NCBI GenBank assembly: GCA_001972305.1
Contig: BDDD01002309.1
Coordinates: 62,001 to 126,000 of the forward strand
DNA length: 64,000 bases
From: Cephalotus follicularis
Lineage: Eukaryota > Streptophyta > Magnoliopsida > Oxalidales > Cephalotaceae
Direction: 5' to 3'
A program made the translations under genes and the position numbers. The notes under the pieces are model-generated. The model was given only the letters and a program-made list of their open reading frames with translations, searched no databases and was not told the origin of the DNA. This document shows, piece after piece, positions 23,223-34,451 of the stretch; within the stretch, counting starts at the first letter, position 1, and every line of letters begins with the position of its first letter.

Positions 23223-24171
23223 TTTATTCTGCAACAACATTAGATTGTTCGTTTGAACCTATTAGAGTGACCTTAGCTACTAGTTCAAGCATGTTAGGTG
23301 TCGGACTTGTTCGACTGATCCTTCTAACTAGTTAGTTACCTATCTTAATTGGCATATTGTTTTGTAGCTTCCATGTTAGGCGCTGAACTTCGTTCAACTG
23401 ATCCCTTTCACTATTTAGTTGCTCGCCTTGATTGGCACATCGTTTAGTACTGGTTGATTCCAGTCTAGATCTCTACCTAAGGGTTAAGATCCATTGTATT
23501 GTATTGTATCAAAAGTCATTAAGCTCTATATGATTGTTTGATTATGTTCGCACACATTGGATTGGATTTTCTGATAGATGTATGGATATAGGATTATGTG
23601 ATTAGGTCCTATGTCATATATACCGGTACGTGACAGTTGTATATGAATTGTCGACCACAATTGACATTCACACATATAACATACATACATATTGTTGTAA
23701 TATATGTTCACTCCATCGTGCATGAGAATCTATCTAATGGGCTGTATGACTAACCCATTCTTCAGAATAAGTGTGTGTACATTGATGTGATCAGGTCAAG
23801 GAGTATGGAGTAGTGATAAGTGATTGGTTTAGCTCTAGCTGCTTGGATTGAGGATTTGTTGTTATCTTACTGTTTTCGTTTCAAATTGATTTGTATTGAT
23901 TTGAGATAGACATATGTTATTTGTTGTCATTGGGATTTTATTCAAGTTGATGTATTCAATATGGATTGTACCATATTAGTATTAGTATTGATTTCAGTTT
24001 GTATGCTAATGTTTATCGGTTTAAGTTGTTGAATGAATTTTCTCGTATTAATGTTAAAGTTTTTGATATTTTCATATTTTATGGTTAAAGACTTATCCAG
24101 TCCGCCAGCTTTAGGATTAAGAGTGACAAATCTTGAAGTGGATGATCGCGACTCGGGTTTAGGACGTGACA
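23223..24171 (+). other. Outer solo LTR, right section
   Basis: No gene. Two related blocks, each containing a GTTAGG(T/C)G(T/C)...CTGATCC pattern (about 23292-23322 and 23373-23406), suggest an internal tandem duplication of about 80 bp. It ends GGACGTGACA. Confidence 0.5.
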
Positions 24172-24176
24172 TCATG

Positions 24177-25019
24177 CTTATATTGGTCATTAATGAATTG
24201 GTTTTCATTTTTTTAATTACGCACTTAATAAAATTATAACCAGTTTGTTTAACTAAATTAAGGTTTATAGATTTACTAGATTTTGTACCTGAGTAATGTA
24301 TTTGTTTTTCGTTTTTTTATTTATCTTTGTTTATGTTTTTTTATTTTTTATTTATGTACGTTGTTCTTAAAATTTCAATTTTATCAAATAATATAACTAA
24401 TACTTGGGCGTGTGATAATATATAATACAATATTATAATTATGTAAATAAATAAAAATTATATACTTATCGATCATTATGTAAATAAAATGCTATCATTA
24501 TTCTTATTTATTGATATTTCTTATATGATCATAATTATATCATGCAACAAAATTGAAATTAAATTCTTTGATTTATTTCATCTTGTCACGAACGATAAAG
24601 AATCATACTAGCATTTTTCTATATATGTATGATGGATAACTCAAAGTGCAATTTTTGTGTGTAATGCACTTATCTAATACTATGTAACCACATGAACATA
24701 ATACATGAAGTTTATTGATTAAAAAAAAGGTAAAATTAACAATTTTGATTAAATACCCTAACAATTTTTCTAACTCAAATATAAAACAAAAATATCTAAC
24801 AACCGACTTGCCACTTGTGCTATTAAGATTTTGTTATGTCGCCAACAAAGCATTTTGACTCGGAAATGTATGATATTTGATAGGGCGAATGTAAAAGAAC
24901 GTTACGAGAGCAGTTGTGCAGTTCAAGATAAAAATCTCTCACACAATTCCTATATACTTCAATACATTTGCAGCAAAACTTCACTGAATGTAGCAGAAAC
25001 TAGCTAGCAAGACAAAGAG
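24177..25019. other. Intergenic region upstream of the WAT1-type gene
   Basis: AT-rich DNA with no supported ORF or repeat. It contains the promoter of the gene that starts at 25020. Confidence 0.55.
24951..24956 (+). promoter_or_regulatory. TATA box candidate for the WAT1-type gene
   Basis: TATATA lies 69 bp before the ATG, and the leader between them is CA-rich. The spacing would give a 5' UTR of about 35-40 bases. Confidence 0.4.
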
Positions 25020-26700
25020 ATGGATGTGAATATTTTGGTGCCATTTGCAGCCATGGTGGCTGTGGAGTTCCTAAGTGTAGGGTTAACAACAATAAGCAAA
25101 GATGCCATGTCTAAAGGAATGAGTCCCTTTGTCTTTGTTGTTTACTCAAATGCTCTTGGCACTCTCATTTTCTTCCTTCTTTCTATCAGGTCACCTCCCT
25201 TGTAATCCTTCACAGTCAATTGCTAGATAAACTCCATATATAAATATTTTTGAATTCCTACTTGTTTACCCATGTTTATTCAGGGCAAAGAGAGCCCCAA
25301 TTAGATTCCCTGTCCTATGTAAATGTTTCCTCCTCGGCCTTTGTGGGTACGTTGAGTTGTTCGGTTTATGCAGTTGGTGTGTTTTGTTTTGTGAAAGATA
25401 TGCATGATTGTTTTTTTTTTTTTTTTCTGTTTTTGGTTGGATTCGCAGGATGACTGTGATGCAGACCTGTGTATACACCGGTATAAGCTACAGCTCTCCT
25501 ACCCTCGCTTCTGCTATGGCCAACTTGATCCCAGCTTTCACTTTCTTGCTTGCTGTTGTCTTCAGGTTTTCTTTTTATCTTCTTTGTGTCACTGTATACA
25601 TAAATATGTGGATGTATGTATGTTAGCAATTTTTGTTTCTTTTTCCTAGGTTGGAGAAGTTAGAGTTGAGAAACAGAAAAAGCCAGATCAAAATTGTGGG
25701 CACCTTGGTATCAATTTTAGGAGCACTAATTGTAACGATTTACAAGGGTCCTCCTGCAGGCCCCTGGCCAATTCATCCACCAACACAACCATCTTCTTCT
25801 AATTTATTAATGATCAAAAGTAATTGGCTCTTAGGAGGTCTTTTCTTTACAACTGCTTGCATATCCACTTCCATGTGGAACATTTTTCAGGTAACAAGCA
25901 AAATTTCAAGCCATTAAAATCTTAGTTATATTCTTTATGGTCACTGTCTCAGTGAGAATCTACATTCTTCATTAATTGTTTTCTTACTCTCTTTTTTATT
26001 ATTATTGGAAGGCAGCAGTTCTAAAAGAGTATCCATCAGAGATGACCATACTCTTCTTATATTGCTTCTTTGGGACAATTCAATGTGCCATAGTTGCATT
26101 GATTGCAGAGAGGAAGAATCCAAGTGCATGGAAACAAAGGCCTCATATTGAACTCGTACCTATAATATCCTCAGTAAGCACATCAGATTAAGTTTTGACC
26201 ACAGCTTCTGATCATATCTGCTTTCATACTTAACCGATTCAACAACATAAATACATGCAGCTTACTAAACAGCATAGTTTTTCTTGCTTTCAAGGCTATA
26301 TTCGGGACTGTGGTGTCATATGGTCTCATAACATGGTGCATACGGAAGAAAGGGCCTGTGTTTGTAGCCATGTTTAAGCCCATAGGGATTGCTATTGCTG
26401 TCTTCCTAGGCATCATCTTCCTAGGTGACACCCTCTACGTTGGAAGGTAATAATCTCTCTATATATATATGTCACTTTACTATATATACGGCATTCATTA
26501 TCAATGGAAAAACCAACCTGTTTAGATGATCTCTATGTATTATATTTTTGTGTAGTATTGTGGGATCAGTGGTCATCGTGGTGGGATTTTATGGAGTCAT
26601 ATGGGCACAGTCCAAAGAAGAGGAAACATATGAGATTCACGACATTTCCCAGAAGACCCCTCTCTTGGAGAGCCATACATATACAATAATATTGTCGTGA
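25020..26700 (+). CDS. WAT1-related / UMAMIT (nodulin MtN21, EamA-type) transporter, seven exons
   Basis: Exons 25020-25189, 25284-25346, 25449-25565, 25650-25890, 26012-26173, 26295-26446 and 26556-26700 join in phase with GT-AG introns to 349 residues, the usual length for this family. It is an integral membrane protein with about ten hydrophobic segments in two EamA repeats. The first holds TGISYSSPTLASAMANLIPAF (residues about 86-106); the second has KGPVFVAMFKPIGIAIAV and FLGDTLYVGS. A hydrophilic loop with GPPAGPWPIHPP separates the repeats. Known members export amino acids or auxin across the plasma membrane or tonoplast; which substrate this one moves cannot be read. It has no lesions and converges on DEG9, 1.1 kb away. 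It looks like a functional gene. Confidence 0.93.
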
Positions 26701-27822
26701 GATTGCAGCAAGCAGGAACATCAAACTATTTACAGCAGACTAAGTGTCAATGCTATCCATATTGCTGTTATTATGAATAAATAATTGGAAGATCTCGATC
26801 GGTGCATTTTCATTAGTTTCCATATCAATCAACTCATATTTTCACATTCACATATCACAATTTTCATTTTTATACGAAACAAGACAACATTTCAAATTAA
26901 CAAGGTAAACAAAAAATATGGTAGGATTAAAAATTCACATTAACAACTTCTACTTACAAGATATATCTTCTCCATCTATCACGTTAATGAAACATGTTAC
27001 TATCCCGCTTGAACAATAAAATAAGATAAAAACCGCCATACCTCATCAGAAGCTTTGTATTATGACAAAATATATTTTTCTATATTATTTGGATTTCGCT
27101 TTCCTTTATACCAAGGAACTTCAACCATAAAACAAAATAAACTGACTCATCCACTATGCCCAATAACACCCACACAGCATTCAAATTGATTTACGACTTA
27201 AAAAATAATATTATAATGATTATGAATCAAAAAGAAAAAAAAGGGAAAAAATAAAACTCGTGCAGTCATGCCCCTTCATTTTATGAAGTCCAAAGGGCTG
27301 GGAATCCTTAGCCATGAATGATTTATAAACTCCTTGTTAACATATATATATATATATACATATTCAACCCAAGCAGAATAATGGTGTATAAAATTAAACC
27401 CCTCAATCCCTCCTTGAATTGGTGGAAAGCTACCATATACAGTCTCCCTGTAAAAGGTGCAAATTACAGAATAAGAAATACTGCCGATTAAAATAGTTTC
27501 CACCATGTACTGGAAAAGCTATAAAACGAACAAACATTCACTAAGCTTAACAGGAAAAAAAAAAAACCATGATGCTTTCCTAACTTTTAGGGGTGGAATG
27601 CTTTGAATTCCAGAGAGGTACATCTTACTCTTTTGTGAGGCAGTTGATAACCTGCCAAGATCATTTGAAAAGACTTCTAATGAGCCGTGAACAAATAGCC
27701 AGCAAGTACATCCAGCAGACTCTGACATTCTTCTTTTTAAATGTCCAGTACACAAAATAGCAGCAGTGGGACAGGCTGACCGCTGACCAAATAATATCAA
27801 TGTACCTACACTATGATTCTAG
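26701..27822. other. Intergenic region between two convergent genes
   Basis: AT-rich, with an AATAAATAATT polyadenylation-type signal at about 26777 for the transporter gene. A TA run lies at 27343-27358. No further gene is seen. Confidence 0.55.
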
Positions 27823-28892
27823 TCATGTATTGAGATCATCAGACAATGCCGACGGTATGCAGTGTGTTGTGAGAATATCGAGAGTAGCAGCTCTGGCAGT
27901 CTTTGTCCGGAGTACCACCACCTGCACAAAAGTAATACATATTGGTAGAGTTAGTGTACAAAATACTTAATGTTAGACATAGTATAGGGTCATTACTCTA
28001 ATTGTACATTGCACACTCATTTTGTATATAATACACATGGCCTCTATCATTGAAGATAAGCCAATATCCTCTCAATCTCTTCTCATCTTAACACATGAAT
28101 TTAAGCGAAGGCAACAGCATCACCCAAGCACAGAGTGCATGCACACACATATGCCCACGTTAGCGCGCGTGCGCGCGCACACACACACACACAGAGAAAG
28201 AGAGAAGTACCTGATTGTATTCTAGATCGAATTTTAAAAACTCTTCATTACAGTTGTCAACCATGTTGGCCAAGCTCCTAAGATTCTTCACAGGTTTACC
28301 ATTGAAAGCAAGAACCTGCACAAGTATCCACAAAGAAAAGTATTGTTACTGCCATTCTACCACTAGATTCCAAAGCACTTGCAATAGACTGCAATTCCTG
28401 ACCTGAGTGTTTACAATCTCCTCATACCCAATATTAATATCAGCTACAAGCACCTGAAACACATTCGCCAAAGATGAGACCAAGTCAGCAAGATCCGAAA
28501 TAGAAATTGCACTTGTGTGTGTGTGTGACGGAGAGAACCTGAGAAACAACAACAAGCTGTTCATCTGGTGATTGTGGCATTGAATGCAAGAGTTTGTCCA
28601 AAAGCTTGACTGGGGCTGCAAATTCATAATCCTTTCCATACTGGAAACATGCAAAAGAACTCAAGATGAGATATAATGCAAGAGTTTTGTAAACACAAAC
28701 AAGAAAGTATAAATCTTCTAAATGACAAATTGAAGAAAAACATCTTCTCTAACAAAATATGAAACCGTCATAAAGATAGCGAGTCTGTGTATGTGCAATC
28801 CTGCCACATACAGGGTCATCACTGGCAGCCAACTTTTGACAGGAACAGTAAAAATAATGCTAAAAACCTCTAATAGAGAGATCCAAGCATAA

Positions 28893-28954
<62 letters not shown>

Positions 28955-31900
28955 CTGGAGTCAAGAAATAAACAAGAGGATAAACCATGTAGAAGGTGCT
29001 AACTTTTTATTTTAACACTATCCCATCAGTTTGAAAGCAGAACAGTACTACATAGAAAAGAAATCCTATTAGCTAGAATGCACGGATACTTCCTATATGA
29101 AGTCATAACTGTATTAGATACTTCTAGGTTACTTACATCCTTGGATCCTCCTAAAATAAAAAACCCAACGCATAACTTAAAGCAAGAAATAACATCAAAC
29201 AGTGTTTGATGTAGAACAGATATCAAAACAAAGAATTTAGGGATTAAGAGTATCATCACTTTCATCTTTTAACTCATATAACAGATATCAGTCAAAGATA
29301 GAAAAGAGCATACATACATGTATGTACATACATGCACTAAACCAAGAGGAAATGGGATTTCAGTTAACAGGTGGCAGCAAACTCACATGTAAGAAGCCAG
29401 CTAAACTTAAAAATTGTGCAACAGAAAACAAGCTTTGGGTTTGGTCATTCATCAATTGGTACTAACTAATCTAACTCAACACAAAACGGCAATTCAAATT
29501 TTCTAAACTCAGTTGATAACATTATCAATCAATGCATGGGTAGAATGTTTTAGCATATCCGAATGGAAAAATGCCCATCCAAATTGAGGATGGCAAAAGC
29601 TTGGTCACAATACAGTCTAGATCTAATTTGTAGATCATCATAAAACTGTGTTTCCTTTAAACAAAAATGGAGCAATTTTTTAATCTCGTAAAAAAGAACA
29701 TGACACAAAATTATTAGTAAATAATAAATGGCAGGTTTTGACACATTATACAAAGCTCTTTTGCATGGTACAGAATCCACAAAGCAAATTGCAGCAGTCG
29801 GCAACCAGCAGCCAGCAGACAGCAGCCAGCAGCCAGAGGCCACATGAGTGCACTTGGAAATACAAAATACATGCAAACACTCATATTAATTAATGGCCTT
29901 CTCTAAAACATAATAATAGGAATCATTGAAGATACACACGAAAAAATTACCACTCAATAATAACTAACCAATAGCAACTTTCTATAACAAGAAGAATAAA
30001 GAAAAAAACTCTCAACAATGTTAGAAGCACTTCAGCTTCTATGAAGCCCAAACCTTTTTTGGACTACAAAAATTATCAACTCATAGCAAACCAACCAAAT
30101 GCATATGAAGGGAACAACAATCTTGAAGTGATTGGGCCAACAAAGAAATACACAAAAGTACAGTAATGATAAGTAGATTTCTTACCTCAGAACGGAGATA
30201 TGGAACAGATACAGTTGTAAATACAAATCCCGCAATAATATAGTATGAGGGAAGTTTGCGCCCCTTGCTGTGTGCTGGAATGAGCCTTCGGAGTGTCACA
30301 AGTTTGATGTTGAAATTGCGTATCACAGAATCACAGAGGACCTTAATTACTGCCTCATCCCCAACATATTTTTGGGAGACAAGATAACTAAAACCTATGC
30401 GTTCTCCATGCCTAAAGGGAACTGGAAAACCAACAAGGGACCAAATTGTCATGTCAGGAGAAGCAAAACAAAAGATTAACAGGAAAATAAACTAGATTAA
30501 ACAAAAATAAGCTTGAATTAGTCATTCTCCATCCACTATTTGTCAAAGCAGCATATCTGGTCAAGCTACAACGTTTCAAATACATGTTTCTATCAAGATT
30601 TCTCAAGAAACTTCAACTAAAAATCTGGTTGGAGGTATGGCTGAAATGATAGTGTACAAAACTTAGGGATTCAGGTTTATAGATTTTTCAATACAGGTTT
30701 AAGGCAGGATGTCCACTAACCATAACCATCCTCCCTTATCTAGTCTTTCCAACTGTGATATATCAAAGGTTTGAAGAGAAGCATAAACTCATAGAAAAGA
30801 TTTTTTATTTTTCCACCAAATTATGCCCACTAAGTGTTGTAGTAAAAAGTTTATCTTTATAATCTTATAGTTGTTCTCATTAGAATCTTGAAATAACCAT
30901 ATAATACAAGTATATTACATTAAAAGTAAATACTTCATATACTTTTGTTCCTCCCATAACCTATAATATATACACACCACATGAGAAAATAAAAATTTTC
31001 AATCTATCCATCTCCAATTAGAAGTTAGTACTGAATTCTGAAGTCTACATTTTACATGGTCAATGGTATCCATCTTCAAATTAGAAGTTACTACTGAAGT
31101 CAAAATTCTCTATGTGACGTAGTCAATGCAATAGCAAAAATTAACAGACTAAATTGACAAAGGAAACAAAAACTTTGCACAGTGGATGTGTCTTTAAACT
31201 AATAATCTGTAAAACCCTAACAACATAGGAACAATTGTGATAATATCTTTGCAAACTAATGTTTGTGAAACTGAATGTCCTCACTTCAATTCGTGACGAT
31301 TCATATAGATGATAGTCAATTTTATTCCAGTACAGTATACGAAGTACATACACAGGTACCAAACATATGTAAGTAAACATGTACGTATTTATGTATATGC
31401 CACTGAAATATACAGGTACCTGTCCCATCATTAGCAATGTCAACCCCGTCAAAACTGAGAATAATATCTGATGGCTTCAAAACTGCTGATTCTGGAGCAG
31501 TGGGATCAATTCTTTTAATACGGACACCCTTCTGGTCAGGTTTCATACCCATTGCATTACGCAAATCAGGATTTTCCATTTTCTGCCACTCAATACCAAG
31601 AATCGGGAATCCTATGTTGTAATGGATCATAATGAAATTCTATGCAAGAAAAGAAACTACAATAGCTGACGTTATTGGCTTTATAAATTAATGATGCAAA
31701 AGGATAACTACATGCTGATCAAAACTGTTCAAATGTAAAACTAGTAAATTACACTGTAATGTGACAAGATGAAACTAAAGTACCTGTATATGCTCCGTTC
31801 TTCTCATAATCTTGGATGAAGTGCGTGATGACAGGTGTTGGAATAACATACCCTATATTCTCTGCATCCTCATGTTTTAGGGACTGAAATGCAATGCCAA

Positions 31901-32959
31901 CACACTTACCTCTATCGTTGAAGGCAGGACCACCGGAATTACCTGAGTTAATAGCAGCATCAATCTGAAAAAGAAACCACGGAGAGATAGGAAAAGAGAG
32001 GTAAGTGTGTTAAATAAGCAACAACAAATCACTGATGCTAGAAACTTAGTCCAATAACCTGCAAGCCCAGAAGCTCAGTGGACCCATGAACATAAGACAA
32101 AATCTCTATCCTCGATACAACACCACTTGTCACAGAAATTGTGTCCCCCCCGATCGGGTACCCCACAACAGTCACAGCATCTTGAAGGGCAGGCAAATCC
32201 CCAAACTCCACAGGTGCAACCCCTTCCCAGAACTCATCATCATTGACCGAAAGCATGGCTGCAAGATCAGAAAAACTAAAATTTGAACTCAATCATCTAA
32301 ACCCAAAACAAGTTTTTATAATCATCCGAGGTTACCCAGTAAATCAGATAGCATCTAAATACGAAACTATATCAACCATAAACAATAAGTTAAGTATAAT
32401 CATATATGCAAGTTCATTTTTACATACAAAACAATATCACACAGAAACATTAGTATGCAATGCAAGTTCCATGTTAGCATAACTTATGTGATATTAACAT
32501 TACCCGATTAGTATGCAATGCACGTTCCATGTTAGGTTTTGTGATATTAAGATTACCTAAATCGCACTCGGTTCCAATAGCTAACACGGTAGCCAAGTAC
32601 TTAGTATCGGAGCCACGCTTCTTAAGCTTCACCTGCGTGTAGTGCTCCACCGAATGCGCATTCGTCAACACTCTCCTCCCTCCGATCACGAACCCGCTAC
32701 TGCTCGAGCTGAACTGCCTCTTCCTCTGCCACGGCAGCGAGAAATTCGGCTCCGTGTGTACACAGAACACCTTCACCACCGAGTCCATCTCCGGCACCAC
32801 CCGATCCCCCATACATTTGGAATCAGCGGCGGTGCTGGGGAGTGGGAGGGGCGGAGGTTTCTCGGACGAGTGCTTGGGTATTTTCTTGGGGCGGCCACGT
32901 CGGCGGCGTTTGTTGGTGCCTATGATTTCTATGTTGGAGATGGAGAAGACGTCGTCCAT
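27823..32959 (-). CDS. DEG9: DEG9-type Deg/HtrA serine protease with PDZ domain, nine exons
   Basis: Exons 32959-32557, 32258-32059, 31964-31784, 31611-31420, 30421-30186, 28640-28539, 28453-28403, 28315-28211 and 27921-27823 join in phase to 522 residues. The basic N-terminus has RRRRGRPKK (residues 19-26), an AT-hook/nuclear signal. The trypsin-like domain carries the triad His102 (LTNAHSVEH), Asp133 (GTECDL) and Ser211 ([10 protein letters not shown]). A PDZ domain follows ([17 protein letters not shown]), then the DEG9-type C-terminus ending [18 protein letters not shown]. Arabidopsis DEG9 is a nuclear/nucleolar hexameric protease that degrades ARR4 (family knowledge). It is about 70 residues shorter than the Arabidopsis protein at the N-terminus; see the start-codon finding. 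Intron 5 is 1.55 kb and all splice sites are GT-AG. Confidence 0.94.
28151..28193. repeat. GC/CA alternating microsatellite in DEG9 intron 8
   Basis: An alternating purine-pyrimidine tract (GCGCGCGTGCGCGCGCACACAC...) within the intron before the last exon. Such tracts can adopt Z-DNA. Confidence 0.7.
28893..28954. repeat. Compound GT/GA microsatellite in DEG9 intron 5
   Basis: About 19 GT units followed directly by about 12 GA units in the large intron. Likely length-polymorphic. Confidence 0.85.
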
Positions 32960-33454
32960 TGCGGTGGCGGTATCTAGGGTTTTGTTATCTGCGGTGCTGG
33001 GGGCTTTGGGCTTGCGGCCTCGTTTCTTTTTGGGCTTCTGGTCCTCCTTTTTTTATTTATTTTTTAGGGTTTGGGTTACAAAATGGGTTTTGTTGGAGGG
33101 AGAGAAGAGCTTCTTTCTTCTCATGTTAAGGTACGGTTTTCGTTTCTACGGTTAGCTCATTAAACTGTTGCTGTTGTTATATGCCATGTCGCCGTAACCA
33201 ATGAAATTTCAATTTACATTTTGTTTGAGAAAACTGTATAAACGCCCCGACGCAAGCAGTGTTACGTGCACCCTACGATTTGCGGGGCCACTTATACATC
33301 CAAACAATTTTTTTAATATTTGAAATTTAATTTACATAATTAAAGTAATTAAATATATCTAATTAATTTAAAAATTGACATACATTATTTATATTTATAC
33401 AAAATTAAATCTAACGATGAGATTTAAAATATAAAAATAATATATGTTTATTTT
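32960..33454. other. DEG9 5' flank
   Basis: 32960-33052 is still open in the DEG9 frame with basic, coding-like residues but no ATG; an in-frame TAA lies at about 33050. Beyond this the DNA is AT-rich with a few promoter-like motifs, and no gene is seen up to the retroelement at 33460. Confidence 0.5.
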
Positions 33455-33459
33455 ATTAT

Positions 33460-33936
33460 TATTTATGTGTAATTCAATTCACAACAGTTTTCCGTGTGTG
33501 AAGATATGATTTATTGGTAAAAAGGTCGGACGATCCGAAAACTATACTGGATTAAGGTTTTTTGGTCTTCCCTGTACACAAAGAAAGCAAGTAATCAAAA
33601 ATTCATTACGTTTTGCTCTCGGGGACATTTCGATGCTTAAGTCAGTTGTTTTACAGAGAAAATAATCAGCTTGTATGGCAAATTGGTCCACCCTCCACAC
33701 TGTCTTTTTTTAGAGTATTTATAGCCTTACATGACTGTAACGTTTATGAACTGCTAGTATTGTAGAGATAATTATGAGTTCCTTGAAAATGGTCGAGATT
33801 ACAGGTCATTTCTTCATTATGGGATGGAGGCGTTAACTCTCACATGATGACCACGAACTTGGGCGTTTTGCCCATATTTTTTGTTCTGAATGACGCGTGT
33901 CAGTGCCTTAATAACATATGAATTTTTCTCATATCA
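33460..33936 (-). repeat. 3' LTR of the non-autonomous Tat element
   Basis: Exactly as long as its partner (477 bp) and collinear with it. The outer end reads TATTTATG in place of TGTTGATG, so the terminal TG has become TA. A purine tract on the minus strand (TCAGAGGGACATA, about 33949-33937) directly precedes it as polypurine tract. Confidence 0.88.
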
Positions 33937-34280
33937 TATGTCCCTCTGATCCTTCTTTTCTGGACTTTACAGAGGAGGAAGAGCATTTATGAGGTTGTTT
34001 GGCTTTGAGCTGATCTTTGATGCTCAAATTAAGCCCGATTCGGCTTATGGGTTCTCTTACGATTTGGCCCAGCACTGGCTTTAATTGACGCATGGCTAGA
34101 CGACTGTAACTCTCACCCATATTCTCTTCGTTTCCCACGTCTGATTGATGGGTTGAGTTAGGCCGTTTGATCCCGCAGAGATCGTATGGTCTGGATCAGT
34201 TTTAAAACCTTTTAAATCGCCTCTTCTTCTTGGAGAAGTTTCCTTTTTTTAATCTTCTTCAACTTTCAAAGCTCTTACTC

Positions 34281-34286
34281 TATAAA
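34281..34286 (+). promoter_or_regulatory. TATA box candidate for the aORF
   Basis: TATAAA, 165 bp upstream of the aORF ATG, followed by a CT-rich leader (34418-34438). It lies between the 3' LTR and the aORF, on the strand opposite to the element's own transcription, so the aORF may have its own promoter. Confidence 0.4.
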
Positions 34287-34451
34287 GCTTTTTGACTTCC
34301 CAAACTCTCAATCGACTTTTCTTCAGATCTTCTCTTACAAAATCTCAAGTGCGTCGTGCTTTATTTTTTACTTCTGAAAACTGATTAGGGCGTCTCTTGG
34401 GTTTTTCTGGCTTCTCATCATCTCTCTCTCTCTCTTTGCATGAGTTTCTAG

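Larger units (their letters stand above)
8193..24171 (+). mobile_element. Outer solo LTR (about 1.8 kb net) split by a copia element and a hAT transposon
   Basis: Starts TGTAGAGACTGAG at 8193 and ends GGACGTGACA at 24171, flanked on both sides by TCATG (8188-8192 and 24172-24176). When the copia element (8240-18840) and the hAT element (19639-23214), with their duplicated targets, are removed, about 1.79 kb remains: 8193-8239, 18846-19638 and 23223-24171. The TG...GTGACA ends resemble long LTRs of chromovirus-type gypsy elements (inference). No internal retroelement domain belongs to it, so it is read as a solo LTR. The TSD match was found by searching, so chance agreement is possible. Confidence 0.6.

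Noticed and set aside
32642..33155. ORFs on the plus strand opposite DEG9 exon 1
   Set aside because: Shadow frames of a GC-rich coding exon; no homology recognised.
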